64,000 nucleotides of DNA. Source: JBBBNV01 sp037137075 (GTDB lineage: Bacteria > Bacillota > Bacilli > Paenibacillales > NBRC-103111). The stretch lies in NCBI RefSeq assembly GCF_037137075.1, contig NZ_JBBBNV010000005.1:113640-177639 (forward strand), written 5' to 3'. This document shows positions 26,999 through 35,885 of the stretch, piece by piece (within the stretch, counting starts at the first letter, position 1; the number at the start of each line of letters is the position of its first letter). The position numbers and the translations under genes are program-made. A model generated the notes under the pieces. That model did not search any database. It saw nothing but the letters and a program-made list of their open reading frames with translations, and was not told the DNA's origin.

Positions 26999-27715
26999 AT
27001 GAATCCATTAACACGGAAATACAAGGCGGTTTTTTTTGATGCCGGAGACACACTGCTGACGGTTCCCGCCGCGAGAGAAGTGCTGCAGCGGTTTTTGAGC
27101 GAACGGTCCATTGAGATTGATGTGAATGAAATCGGGGCGATCTTCGAGGATGCGTTCCGTAAATTGTATTATGACAAGCCGCTGGACCAGTTTGAAGCGT
27201 GTACGCCGGAGACGGATCGCGCCTTCTGGGCAAGCTTGTACGCTTTTATTTTGCAGCATTTGGGTGCTTATGAACGGGTGGACGAGAATGTTATTCACCA
27301 GTGGTGTCATGAGCTGTACGATTTGTATACCGCACCGGAGCAGTACTCCTTGTTTGAGGATGTGCGGGAGGTGCTGGAGGGGCTTCAGGCGAGAGGCTTT
27401 CGTCTGGGGCTGATCTCCAATTTCGCCCCGACGCTTCGCCATATTTTGGAACAAAAGGGCATTCTTCATTACTTTGATCCGGTTATCGTGTCCACAGAGG
27501 TCGGCCTGGAGAAGCCGAATCCGGCCATCTTTACGCTGGCGCTGGAGCAGGCGGGCCTGCAGGCGGACGAAGTGCTTTATATTGGCGATCACGACAAGAA
27601 TGATCTGTGGGCTCCGGCCCAGGTCGGCATAGCCGCGGTCAAGATTAAACGCTACGATTATCATACCGGCGAAGGGATTCATTCCCTGCGCGAGCTGCTG
27701 GAGCAGCTGGCCTGA
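26999..27715 (+). CDS. HAD-superfamily hydrolase (subfamily IA)
   Basis: A 238-residue soluble phosphatase. The ATG at 26999 has GGGAGGAG upstream; the ORF extends eleven codons further. Motif I is FFDAGDTLLT (nucleophile Asp and acid Asp), motif II is GLISNFAPT, motif III Lys is in GLEKPNP, and motif IV is GDHDKNDLWAP. The helical cap of about 80 residues lies between motifs I and II, as in subfamily IA. The substrate is unknown; family members hydrolyse small phosphate esters. It precedes a penicillin-binding protein gene by 33 bases and is probably cotranscribed. Confidence 0.88.
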   Translation: MNPLTRKYKAVFFDAGDTLLTVPAAREVLQRFLSERSIEIDVNEIGAIFEDAFRKLYYDKPLDQFEACTPETDRAFWASLYAFILQHLGAYERVDENVIHQWCHELYDLYTAPEQYSLFEDVREVLEGLQARGFRLGLISNFAPTLRHILEQKGILHYFDPVIVSTEVGLEKPNPAIFTLALEQAGLQADEVLYIGDHDKNDLWAPAQVGIAAVKIKRYDYHTGEGIHSLRELLEQLA

Positions 27716-27748
27716 TTCTGATTTTAATTCAATTAAGGATGGTTACGA

Positions 27749-29812
27749 ATGAACCTCATCACTAATGGGGATGACCCGCAAAAGAAAGAGCTGCAGCGTA
27801 AACGTCATTTTTCATTCCGTCTGAATTTGTTCTTCTTTGCGACGTTCGCGCTGTTCTCGATCCTTATCGTCCGGCTGGCGATGCTCCAGTTTGTTCAAGG
27901 CGCGGAGCTGAAGCGGCAGGAGCTGTACTCGACGGAGAAACCGACGCCAATCGCGCCGATACGCGGCAATATCTATGATCACAACGGATATGCCATTGCG
28001 ACGACAACACCGACGCAATCGTTGTTTTTCCGGATGGAAAGCGGTCAGAAGCTGGAGGAAATTAAGGACCTGGCGTACCGGCTGGAGCAGATTTTCAATT
28101 CGTACGGCAGTCCGGGCAAAGGGCAAATGACGGCGGCCGATATCGTGAAGAAGATGGATTTCGGCAAGGACATTGAAGGCAACGAGGCGCGGATTATTAC
28201 ACCCAACTCGGTTCCTCGCCGCATCAAGGCCGATTTGTCCAAGCAGGAAATGGCTTATTTCGTAGAGCACCGGGATGAATTCAAATGGATCGAGATTACG
28301 GAGGAAAGCATCCGGACGTACAATACGAAGCGGATTGCGGTCCAGCTGGTCGGCTATTTGAGGCAGTTCTCAGCAGCGCGCGAGCCTAAAAACGGTCTGC
28401 CGTTCTACAAAAATATCGCTTCCATCGAATATCCGGAACCGACACTGCGCTATATCGATAACGAAGAGGTCGGCTATGACGGCATCGAGCTGCTGTATCA
28501 GGAGGATCTGCGCGGGCTGAACGGTGTGAAGTCGTATCCGGTCAACGCGTCCAACAAAATCATCGGGCAGGTAACCATTACACCGCCGAAGAAGGGCAAC
28601 AACCTGTATTTGACCATCGACAAGGATGTGCAGCTGACAGCGCAGCAGGCGATTTTGGACAACATCAGCGAAATTAACAAAGCCGTCGGGAACAGCTATA
28701 AATATGCGCCGAGCGCCAAGATGGGCTTTGCGGTTGCGATGGAGGTGGATACCGGAAGGGTAGTGGCGATGGCCAGCATGCCGGACTACGATCCGACGGT
28801 TTGGCAGGGCGGCACCATCAGCTCGAAGGATTACAGCGAGAATGAATTTTACCTCCGCAACGGCACTATCTCTGAGGTGCGCCCGAAGTATAAGGAGCAG
28901 GCGGATTTAAATAAGCATGCCACGTCGCTTGTCTATCTGGGCTCCACGATCAAACCGCTGTCCGTGCTGGTTGGCCTGAATGAAAAGCTGTTCGGTCCAT
29001 ACGAGCGATATAACGATACCGGGATATTCGAATTCGGTAAGGATAAATCGACCATCTCCAACTCGGATGGCAAAGCCTACGGATCGATTAATGCCTCCGA
29101 GGCGATCTGGCATTCGTCCAATACGTTCATGTCGGCGATGATCGGCCAGCGGCTGTTTCAGAAGCAGGGCGGCCTGGATATTTGGGACAGCTACATGAAG
29201 CAGTTCGGACTCGGCACCTTAACCGGCAGCGGACTGCGCGGGGAATCGGAAGGCATTCTGGACTATGTAGCCGAAGCGAAAAAAGCAAGCGCCCAGTCGG
29301 CCCTAATCCGTTCTTCCTGGGGCCAGATGGGGAAATATACGACGCTGCAGCTTGCTCAGTATACAGCGATGCTGGGCAACCGCGGCAAACGCATGAAGCC
29401 GATTTTTGTAGAGAAGATGACGACCACGGACGGCCAGATTGTCAAAACCATTGAGCCGGAAGTGCTCAACGAAGTGAACATGCCGAAGGAATACTGGGAC
29501 ATCATCGAGAGCGGCATGGTCAAGGTGTTCAAAACCGGGTTCGACGGCGTAACCTATTCGGTCGCGACCAAGACCGGTACATCGACCCAATCGATAGCAG
29601 GAAAGCTGATTGACAATGCCGTGTTTATTGCGTATGCGCCGGTAGAGAAGCCGAAGCTCGCCGTAGCGGTCGTTGTGCCGGAAGGCGGGTATGGCGCCTA
29701 TGGCGCTGCGCCGATTGCACGCAAAATATTCGACGCATATGATCAATATTTCGGATTAAATGGTGTGCCGAAGGCCGGAAGCGTGCAGGAAGGCCCGCAA
29801 ACACAGCCATAA
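27749..29812 (+). CDS. Class B penicillin-binding protein (PBP transpeptidase)
   Basis: A 687-residue peptidoglycan transpeptidase anchored by one N-terminal transmembrane segment (about 25-47, LFFFATFALFSILIVRLAML). The pedestal domain starts with the RGNIYDHNGYAIA motif. The penicillin-binding domain has the active Ser in GSTIKPLS (about 399), the SxN motif in WHSSNTF (about 455) and KTG in ATKTGTST (about 607). It crosslinks stem peptides during elongation, division or sporulation; the closest B. subtilis types are PbpA/PbpH-like, but a single name is not safe. It follows a HAD gene closely. Confidence 0.93.
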   Translation: MNLITNGDDPQKKELQRKRHFSFRLNLFFFATFALFSILIVRLAMLQFVQGAELKRQELYSTEKPTPIAPIRGNIYDHNGYAIATTTPTQSLFFRMESGQKLEEIKDLAYRLEQIFNSYGSPGKGQMTAADIVKKMDFGKDIEGNEARIITPNSVPRRIKADLSKQEMAYFVEHRDEFKWIEITEESIRTYNTKRIAVQLVGYLRQFSAAREPKNGLPFYKNIASIEYPEPTLRYIDNEEVGYDGIELLYQEDLRGLNGVKSYPVNASNKIIGQVTITPPKKGNNLYLTIDKDVQLTAQQAILDNISEINKAVGNSYKYAPSAKMGFAVAMEVDTGRVVAMASMPDYDPTVWQGGTISSKDYSENEFYLRNGTISEVRPKYKEQADLNKHATSLVYLGSTIKPLSVLVGLNEKLFGPYERYNDTGIFEFGKDKSTISNSDGKAYGSINASEAIWHSSNTFMSAMIGQRLFQKQGGLDIWDSYMKQFGLGTLTGSGLRGESEGILDYVAEAKKASAQSALIRSSWGQMGKYTTLQLAQYTAMLGNRGKRMKPIFVEKMTTTDGQIVKTIEPEVLNEVNMPKEYWDIIESGMVKVFKTGFDGVTYSVATKTGTSTQSIAGKLIDNAVFIAYAPVEKPKLAVAVVVPEGGYGAYGAAPIARKIFDAYDQYFGLNGVPKAGSVQEGPQTQP

Positions 29813-29920
29813 CAAAGGCTTTGCAAATAAAACTGAGATACGCCATGGTAACCGGCTTGACTCGATTCCTGCATAGGGACGAGGAGCGGAACCGGGGCGT
29901 ATTTTTTTGTTCAAAAAAAG

Positions 29921-29950
29921 TTGCATCAAGGAAACATATTTGTATATAAT
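29921..29950 (+). promoter_or_regulatory. Promoter with putative MntR operator for the metal transporter
   Basis: TTGCAT (29921-29926) and TATAAT (29945-29950) are 18 bases apart, a strong sigma-A promoter. The -35 lies in a partial palindrome, AGTTGCATCAAGGAAACAT (about 29919-29937), that closely resembles the B. subtilis MntR operators of mntA and mntH (TTTGCCT-NN-AGGAAAC type). MntR bound to manganese would block the promoter. The family of the operon and its gene order fit this reading. Confidence 0.65.
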
Positions 29951-30013
29951 AAAAAATAAGTCATAAGGTAAAAAGAGATGGATGCAGCAAAAAAGAGTGG
30001 AGGAGAACAAAAC

Positions 30014-31012
30014 ATGCTGATGCGGGGAAATCAACATGGCTCCCGGAACGGAAGCGAGAACGAGTCAAAGAAGGGGAGAAAACGCGGGGCGCGGCTGGCC
30101 GTGCTGGTGACAATGCTGGCCCTGCTGCTGGCGGGCTGCAGCGTATCCGGCTCCCAGTTTACATCCGGCAGCGGCAAGCTCAAGGTTACTGCGACAACGG
30201 GGATGATTGCCGATGCGGTGCAGCATGTCGGGGGCGCCCATGTGGAGGTTATCGGTCTTATGAAGGCCGGAGTCGATCCGCATCTGTACAAAGCAACCTC
30301 GGGGGATACGAAACGGCTGGATCAGGCGGATATTATTTTTTATAACGGACTTCATTTAGAAGGAAAAATGATCGACATGCTGGAGAAGCTCGCGAAGAAG
30401 AAGCCGACCGTGGCCGTTTCCCGCCAGCTGGATCAAGCCCGTTTGCTGAAGGGAGATCCGGAAACAGAGACGGAATTTGACCCGCATATCTGGTTTGATG
30501 TGCATATTTGGATGAGTGCGGTGGAGACGATCCGGGATGAGCTTGTCAAGCTGGATGCAGGCAACTCGGAGGCATACCGGACCAATGCGGCGGCTTATCT
30601 GAAGCAGCTTGAGGAGCTGGATGCCTATGCCAAATCGCAAATCGGCTCCATTCCGCAGCAAAGCCGGGTTCTCGTAACCGCGCATGATGCCTTCAATTAT
30701 TTCGGAAGAGCCTACAATATAGAAGTTACGGGATTGCAGGGAATCAGCACAGCATCCGAAGCCGGCGTCAAGGATGTCAGCAAGCTTCGGGATTTCCTGA
30801 TAGAACGCCAGATTAAGGCAGTATTCGTTGAATCCAGCGTACCGCAAAAAACAGTCCAATCCGTCATTCAGGGCGCGAAGGAAAAAGGCCATAGCATCTC
30901 GCTGGGCGGGGAGCTGTTCTCCGATGCAATGGGGGAGAGCGGAACGCCGGAAGGCACATATATTGGCATGGTGCGGCATAATGTGGATACCATCGTCAAG
31001 GCATTGAAATAA
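30014..31012 (+). CDS. mntA: Metal ABC transporter substrate-binding lipoprotein, probably manganese
   Basis: A 332-residue lipoprotein of the TroA/PsaA/MntA cluster. The ATG at 30014 has GGAGGAG eight bases upstream and gives a signal ending in the lipobox LLAG-C42. Metal ligands appear in order: His in GVDPHLYK, His in DPHIWFD, acidic residues in FVESSVPQ and Asp in FSDAMGE. The family captures Mn, Zn or Fe at the membrane. The putative MntR operator and the downstream ATPase-permease-permease order, the same as B. subtilis mntABCD, favour manganese. There is no His-rich loop, which argues against a zinc-only protein. Confidence 0.85.
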   Translation: MLMRGNQHGSRNGSENESKKGRKRGARLAVLVTMLALLLAGCSVSGSQFTSGSGKLKVTATTGMIADAVQHVGGAHVEVIGLMKAGVDPHLYKATSGDTKRLDQADIIFYNGLHLEGKMIDMLEKLAKKKPTVAVSRQLDQARLLKGDPETETEFDPHIWFDVHIWMSAVETIRDELVKLDAGNSEAYRTNAAAYLKQLEELDAYAKSQIGSIPQQSRVLVTAHDAFNYFGRAYNIEVTGLQGISTASEAGVKDVSKLRDFLIERQIKAVFVESSVPQKTVQSVIQGAKEKGHSISLGGELFSDAMGESGTPEGTYIGMVRHNVDTIVKALK

Positions 31013-31049
31013 AAGGCGCCGCCTCTGGCGGCTGGGGGAGTGGGAACGC

Positions 31050-31865
31050 TTGAACGCAAATAAGAATGCCGGCTTGTCGGAGGCGGGTTCGCCCGTCAAT
31101 CAGCAGAAGGAGGCTCCGCTTGATATACAGGGGCTGACCGTTGCCTATCAGAAAAAAATCGTTCTTTCCAGGGTAAGCTTCTCCATTCCGGAAGGAAAGC
31201 TTATTGGCATCATCGGCCCGAACGGCGCGGGCAAATCGACGCTTATCAAGGCGGCGCTTGGCCTTATCCCGCGTCTGGACGGGGAGGTTCGGATATACGG
31301 AAGGCCGTATGCCGAGCAGCGCAAGCTTGTCGGTTATGTGCCGCAGCGGGAGTCGGTGGATTGGGACTTCCCGACCAGCGCGCTGGATGTGGTTACGATG
31401 GGACGCTACGGCCATCTGGGCTGGTTCCGCCGGCCGGGCGCCCGGGAGCGGCAAATTGCTTTGAATTGCCTCGATCAGGTGGGAATGGCCGATTTTGCGC
31501 ATCGCCAAATCAGCCAGCTGTCCGGCGGGCAGCAGCAGCGCGTGTTTCTCGCCAGGGCACTGGCTCAGGATGCCACGCTGTATTTTATGGATGAACCGTT
31601 TGCCGGGGTGGATGCCGCTACAGAGAAGGCCATTATTACCCTGCTCGGCCAGCTCAAGGAGCGGGGCAAAACCGTGCTCGTCGTTCATCACGATTTAGCT
31701 ACAGTGAAGGATTACTTCGACTGGGTGCTGCTGCTGAACGAGCGGGTGATGGCTATCGGCCCGACTGAAGAGGTATTCACCCGGGAGCAGCTGCAAATAA
31801 CGTACGGGGGCCGGCTGGCCGTGCTGGATCGCGACACGGAAGCCTTCATCCCCCGGTCGAGGTGA
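31050..31865 (+). CDS. mntB: Metal ABC transporter ATP-binding protein
   Basis: A 271-residue ATPase starting at TTG after GGGGGAGTGGG. Walker A is GPNGAGKST near residue 57, the signature is LSGGQQQR near 157 and Walker B is LYFMDEPFAGVD near 178. The switch His is in LVVHHDLAT. It energises import with the two permeases encoded next, of which the first overlaps or abuts this gene by a few bases. The N-terminal 25 residues before the ATPase fold are polar and of no clear role. Confidence 0.9.
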   Translation: MNANKNAGLSEAGSPVNQQKEAPLDIQGLTVAYQKKIVLSRVSFSIPEGKLIGIIGPNGAGKSTLIKAALGLIPRLDGEVRIYGRPYAEQRKLVGYVPQRESVDWDFPTSALDVVTMGRYGHLGWFRRPGARERQIALNCLDQVGMADFAHRQISQLSGGQQQRVFLARALAQDATLYFMDEPFAGVDAATEKAIITLLGQLKERGKTVLVVHHDLATVKDYFDWVLLLNERVMAIGPTEEVFTREQLQITYGGRLAVLDRDTEAFIPRSR

Positions 31866-31870
31866 ATTAC

Positions 31871-32809
31871 ATGAACAACATGATTGCATTGCTTCAAGAT
31901 CCGAATCTGCAGTGGGTGCTGCTTTCCTGCCTGCTGCTTGGCCTCGGGAGCGGGGTACTGGGCAGCTTCGCTTATTTGCGGAAGCAAAGCCTGATGGGCG
32001 ATGCGCTGTCCCATGCCGCCCTGCCCGGCGTATGTATCGCCTTCATGCTGACAGGGTCCAAATCGGTCTTTTTGTTCCTCATCGGCGCCGCCGTGTCGGG
32101 CCTGATCGCCACCTTCGGCATCGGGTACATTACCCGCCATTCCCGGATCAAGCAGGACAGCGCCCTGGCTATTGTGCTGTCGGTGTTTTTTGGAATCGGC
32201 ATTGTGCTGCTGACGCGGATTCAGCATAGCGGAAGCGGGAGCCAGAGCGGGCTGGACAAATTTCTGTTCGGGCAGGCGGCCGCACAGGTCAAAAGCGACG
32301 TCTGGATTATGGCCTGCATCTCGCTCTTGCTGATACTCGTTTGCGCGTTATTTTACAAGGAGTTCAAGCTGCTCAGCTTTGATCCGGGCTTCGCCCGCGG
32401 ACTCGGTCTGCCCGTCGCTGTACTGGATCAGTTTATGATGCTTCTTATGGTGGTGTCTGTCGTGGTGGGGATTCAAGCGGTCGGGGTTGTGCTGATGGCT
32501 GCATTGCTCATTACACCGGCGGTGTCGGCCCGCTACTGGACGGAGCGGCTGGGGGTCATGGTTATTTTGGCCGGCTTGTTCGGCGCTGTCAGCGGGGTGC
32601 TCGGCACGTTCGTCAGCGTCTCGGCGCATAATTTGCCGACAGGCCCGCTTTGCGTGCTGGCGGCTACAGGGCTTTTTCTCATTTCCGTTGTGTTTGCGCC
32701 CCGCCGCGGTCTGCTCGGCAAGCTGCTGCTGCGGCTGTCGGTCAGACGGAGCTATCGCTTGAACAATCAGACGGCCCGGGTGGCGGTCAAGGAGGGGGAG
32801 CGCGCATGA
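31871..32809 (+). CDS. mntC: Metal ABC transporter permease
   Basis: A 312-residue integral membrane protein of the ZnuB/TroC/MntC (ABC-3) family with about eight to nine hydrophobic segments. Family marks are GSFAYLRKQSLMGDALSHAALPG near residue 35 and GIQAVGVVLMAALLITPA near 205. The ATG at 31871 has GAGGTGA upstream; a GTG at 31862 overlapping the ATPase stop is the alternative. The next permease starts inside its last codons (ATGA), so the pair is coupled and forms the heterodimeric or paired channel. Confidence 0.88.
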   Translation: MNNMIALLQDPNLQWVLLSCLLLGLGSGVLGSFAYLRKQSLMGDALSHAALPGVCIAFMLTGSKSVFLFLIGAAVSGLIATFGIGYITRHSRIKQDSALAIVLSVFFGIGIVLLTRIQHSGSGSQSGLDKFLFGQAAAQVKSDVWIMACISLLLILVCALFYKEFKLLSFDPGFARGLGLPVAVLDQFMMLLMVVSVVVGIQAVGVVLMAALLITPAVSARYWTERLGVMVILAGLFGAVSGVLGTFVSVSAHNLPTGPLCVLAATGLFLISVVFAPRRGLLGKLLLRLSVRRSYRLNNQTARVAVKEGERA

Positions 32810-33684
32810 CAGATTTCTGGATCATCCTGACAGGCGCGCTTGTGGCCGGCAGCTGCGGATTGCTTGGCTGCTTCCTCGTTCTCCGCAAAATGGCCATGAT
32901 TGGCGATGCCATCAGCCATGCCGTCCTGCCCGGCATTGTGATCGCGTTCCTTGTCAGCGGGACACGGGATTCGATTGCCATGCTATTAGGGGCAGCGGTG
33001 CTGGGGCTGCTGACGGTGTTTCTGATTCAGCTGTTCCATCAAAGCGGCGTACAGTCCGATGCTTCGATCGGTGTTGTGTTTACCGCCTTATTTTCCATCG
33101 GTATCGTGCTGGTCAGCCTGTATACCCGCCAAATCGACTTCGATCTGGACTGCGTGCTGTACGGCGAAATTGCTTACGTCCCGCAAAATACGCTGACTCT
33201 ATTCGGATCTGAAGCCGGGCCCAAGGCAGTTTGGGCGGTGGGTCTGGCGCTGCTGCTAAGTCTCATCTGCATCGGGCTGTTCTATAAGCAGTTTAAGCTG
33301 TGCGCTTTCGATCCGGCTTTGGCGGCGGCGCTGGGCATTCCGGTTGCATTGTTCCACTATTTGCTGATGGGGCTTGTTTCCGTGACCACCGTAGCATCCT
33401 TTGAAAGTGTGGGAGCCATTCTCGTTGTCGGCATGCTTGTTGTTCCGGCGGCTACGGCCTACCTGCTCACCGAGCGGTTAAGCAGAATGCTGCTCATTAG
33501 CGCCGCAGCCGGTGTGCTGAGCGCTGTCAGCGGATATGTGCTGGCGCTGTGGCTGGATGCTTCGATTGCAGGCTGTATGATTGCGGCAGCGGGGCTGTGG
33601 TTTCTGCTCGCCTTCCTGTTTTCGCCAAGCCATGGGGTATTGCAAAAAGCGATACGCCGGCGCAAGGCGGCCGCAATCCAGTAA
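32806..33684 (+). CDS. mntD: Metal ABC transporter permease, second subunit
   Basis: A 292-residue ABC-3 permease. The ATG at 32806 overlaps the stop of the first permease and has GGAGGGGGAG upstream; the longer open frame back to 32650 is inside the neighbour. Conserved elements are GCFLVLRKMAMIGDAISHAVLPG near residue 20 and FESVGAILVVGMLVVPAATA near 200. It completes the mntABCD-like operon. A long inverted repeat follows the stop. Confidence 0.88.
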   Translation: MTDFWIILTGALVAGSCGLLGCFLVLRKMAMIGDAISHAVLPGIVIAFLVSGTRDSIAMLLGAAVLGLLTVFLIQLFHQSGVQSDASIGVVFTALFSIGIVLVSLYTRQIDFDLDCVLYGEIAYVPQNTLTLFGSEAGPKAVWAVGLALLLSLICIGLFYKQFKLCAFDPALAAALGIPVALFHYLLMGLVSVTTVASFESVGAILVVGMLVVPAATAYLLTERLSRMLLISAAAGVLSAVSGYVLALWLDASIAGCMIAAAGLWFLLAFLFSPSHGVLQKAIRRRKAAAIQ

Positions 33685-33703
33685 TTCAGCAGCGATAAGC
33701 TAT

Positions 33704-33757
33704 ACCCCGGATAATGACTCTGGCTGTTTGTGCCAGCGGAGTCCATTGTCCGGGGTG
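33704..33757 (+). terminator. Long inverted repeat, possible terminator
   Basis: ACCCCGGA and GACTC pair with GAGTC and TCCGGGGT around a short loop. The stem is strong, but only a weak T-rich tract follows, so it may act as a terminator or as an mRNA end-protecting hairpin after the metal transporter operon. Confidence 0.6.
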
Positions 33758-33892
33758 TAGTTGTATTTAGGGGATCTTGCCGGGTTCCGGCGGGAAGAAC
33801 GCCACGAAGCCGGGCGGGGCAGGGCTGAGCTGCAGGGCTGCGGTGCTGTCCCGGGCTTGCGGTAAAAGAGTGTCATCCGGGACCCTGTTTTT

Positions 33893-33920
33893 TTTCAAAA
33901 CCACGGACGTGTGCTATACT
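33893..33920 (+). promoter_or_regulatory. Promoter of the asparagine synthetase gene
   Basis: TTTCAA (33893-33898) and TATACT (33915-33920) are 16 bases apart, and TGC directly precedes the -10 (extended type). The leader is about 60 bases. Confidence 0.55.
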
Positions 33921-33984
33921 TAGGGGATGAAACTACAAGCTGCTCCGTGAGGGATGAAAGCGAATAAGAGAGGGATTAAGGCCA

Positions 33985-35868
33985 ATGTGCGGAATAACGG
34001 GACTATACTACTTTACGGGACAAGTGCCTCAGATGGAATTGCTGCAGCGCATGGCCAGCGTCATTGAGCATCGTGGACCGAATGATGTTGGATTTTGGAC
34101 AGATCCCGGGATTGGGCTTGGCTTTCGACGTCTGTCCATTATCGATTTGAAGGAAGGACACCAGCCGCTCAGCAACGAAGACGACTCGGTATGGATTGTG
34201 TTTAACGGCGAAATTTACAACTATAAGGTGCTTCGGGCCGAGCTTGAATCGCGGGGCCACCGCTTTAAAACGCATACGGACACCGAAGTTATCGTACATT
34301 TATATGAAGAGTTCGGCGAGGACTGCGTCAAGCAGCTGCGGGGCATGTTCGGATTTGTGATTTGGGACCGGAACCGGCGCAAGCTGTTTGGCGCGCGGGA
34401 CCATTTCGGAATCAAGCCGTTCTACTACTATTCGGACCCGGAGAAGTTTGTGTTCGGATCGGAAATCAAAAGTATATTGGAAGCGGACGGCGTGCATCGC
34501 CAAATCCGTTCCGAAAGCTTGTTTCAATATTTGACGTTCCAGTATGTTCCGGAGCCGGCGACGATGTTCGAGGGTATTCGCAAGCTGCCGCCCGCGCATA
34601 CGATTACGATCGAAGAGGGCGGACCCGTCCGGCTCCGCAAGTATTGGGACCCTGAGTTTGCGCCGGAGGACCGCCCGATGGGCGAGTATATCGAGGAGCT
34701 GCGGGAGCGCTTGAAGGATTCGGTTGTCCATCATATGCAGAGTGATGTTATGCGGGGCTGCTTCTTGTCCAGCGGGATCGACTCAACGGCGATTGCCGCC
34801 CACATGCGGGCGATTGAGCCGATTAAGACGTTCTCTGTGGGCTTCGAGGGCCCGAATAACGAAACGCTGATTTCAAGAGAGACCGCGCAGGCGCTCGACA
34901 CGGACCACTTCGAGAAAATCATTACGGAGCATGATTTCTTTGATGTGCTGCCGAAGGCGGTCTGGCATCAGGATGAGCCGGTGGCGGACCCGTCCGCAAT
35001 TGCGCTGTATCACGTCTCGGAGCTGGCGCGCCGGCATGTGACCGTGGTGCTGTCCGGGGAAGGCGCGGACGAGCTGTTCGGCGGCTACCGTATCTACAAC
35101 GAGCCGCTTTCGCTCCAGTCGATCGAGCGGCTGCCGCTGCCGCTGAAGCGCTTGATGCACCGGATGGCGCTGATGCTGCCGGAAGGGATGAGAGGCCGCA
35201 GTTATTTGCTGCGGGGCACAACGCCGCTGGAGGAGCGCTTCCTTGGCAACGCCAAAATTTTCAGCGAAGACATGAAGGCGGACGTGCTGCAGACGGATCG
35301 CGATTTGCTGAAGCGGTATACGAAGCCGTTCGAGGTCGCTGCACAGTATTATGAGCGGACCCGCCATTTGGACCCGGTTACCCGGATGCAGTATATCGAT
35401 ATGAATTTGTGGCTGCCTGGAGACATTTTGATGAAGGCGGACAAAATGACGATGGCGCATTCGCTGGAGCTGCGTGTTCCGTTCCTGGATAAGGAGCTGT
35501 TTGAGCTCGCACGGCGTATTCCGATGCAGCAGCGCATTGCCGAGAATACGACCAAATATGTGTTCCGCAAAGCGATGGAAGGCATTGTGCCGGAATTTAT
35601 TTTGCACCGTCCGAAGCTCGGATTCCCTGTTCCGGTCCGGGAATGGATGAAAGGCCGGAGAGGCAGCGACATGCTGGAGCAAATTCAGGCGGCCGGTATC
35701 GGCGATTATATTCAGCTCTCTGCGGTAGAAGAAATGCTGACGAAGCACCGCAACGGACAAGGCGATTATTCCAGACGGCTGTGGGTGCTTTATATATTCG
35801 CTCTTTGGCACGCGTCGTATATGTCTGGGACGAGCGGCAGCGCGGTGAGAGCCGCAGCAGGCCAGTAA
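33985..35868 (+). CDS. asnB: Glutamine-hydrolysing asparagine synthetase
   Basis: A 627-residue enzyme making asparagine from aspartate, glutamine and ATP. Cys2 of MCGITG is the glutaminase nucleophile, and HRGPNDVG, FNGEIYNY and DHFGIKPFYY complete the class II amidotransferase domain (about 1-210). The synthetase domain has the pyrophosphate loop LSSGIDST near residue 261 and LSGEGADELFGGY near 350. Length and organisation resemble B. subtilis AsnO/AsnB; whether it serves general asparagine supply or envelope modification or sporulation cannot be told. RBS GAGAGGGA precedes the ATG. The HAD phosphatase gene lies 17 bases downstream. Confidence 0.93.
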   Translation: MCGITGLYYFTGQVPQMELLQRMASVIEHRGPNDVGFWTDPGIGLGFRRLSIIDLKEGHQPLSNEDDSVWIVFNGEIYNYKVLRAELESRGHRFKTHTDTEVIVHLYEEFGEDCVKQLRGMFGFVIWDRNRRKLFGARDHFGIKPFYYYSDPEKFVFGSEIKSILEADGVHRQIRSESLFQYLTFQYVPEPATMFEGIRKLPPAHTITIEEGGPVRLRKYWDPEFAPEDRPMGEYIEELRERLKDSVVHHMQSDVMRGCFLSSGIDSTAIAAHMRAIEPIKTFSVGFEGPNNETLISRETAQALDTDHFEKIITEHDFFDVLPKAVWHQDEPVADPSAIALYHVSELARRHVTVVLSGEGADELFGGYRIYNEPLSLQSIERLPLPLKRLMHRMALMLPEGMRGRSYLLRGTTPLEERFLGNAKIFSEDMKADVLQTDRDLLKRYTKPFEVAAQYYERTRHLDPVTRMQYIDMNLWLPGDILMKADKMTMAHSLELRVPFLDKELFELARRIPMQQRIAENTTKYVFRKAMEGIVPEFILHRPKLGFPVPVREWMKGRRGSDMLEQIQAAGIGDYIQLSAVEEMLTKHRNGQGDYSRRLWVLYIFALWHASYMSGTSGSAVRAAAGQ

Positions 35869-35885
35869 AGGACGGGAGATGAAGC

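Larger units (their letters stand above)
33685..33984. other. Intergenic region between metal transporter and asparagine synthetase
   Basis: 300 bases without a gene. It holds the long inverted repeat 33704-33757 and the promoter of the asparagine synthetase gene; the middle shows nothing recognisable. Confidence 0.6.
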
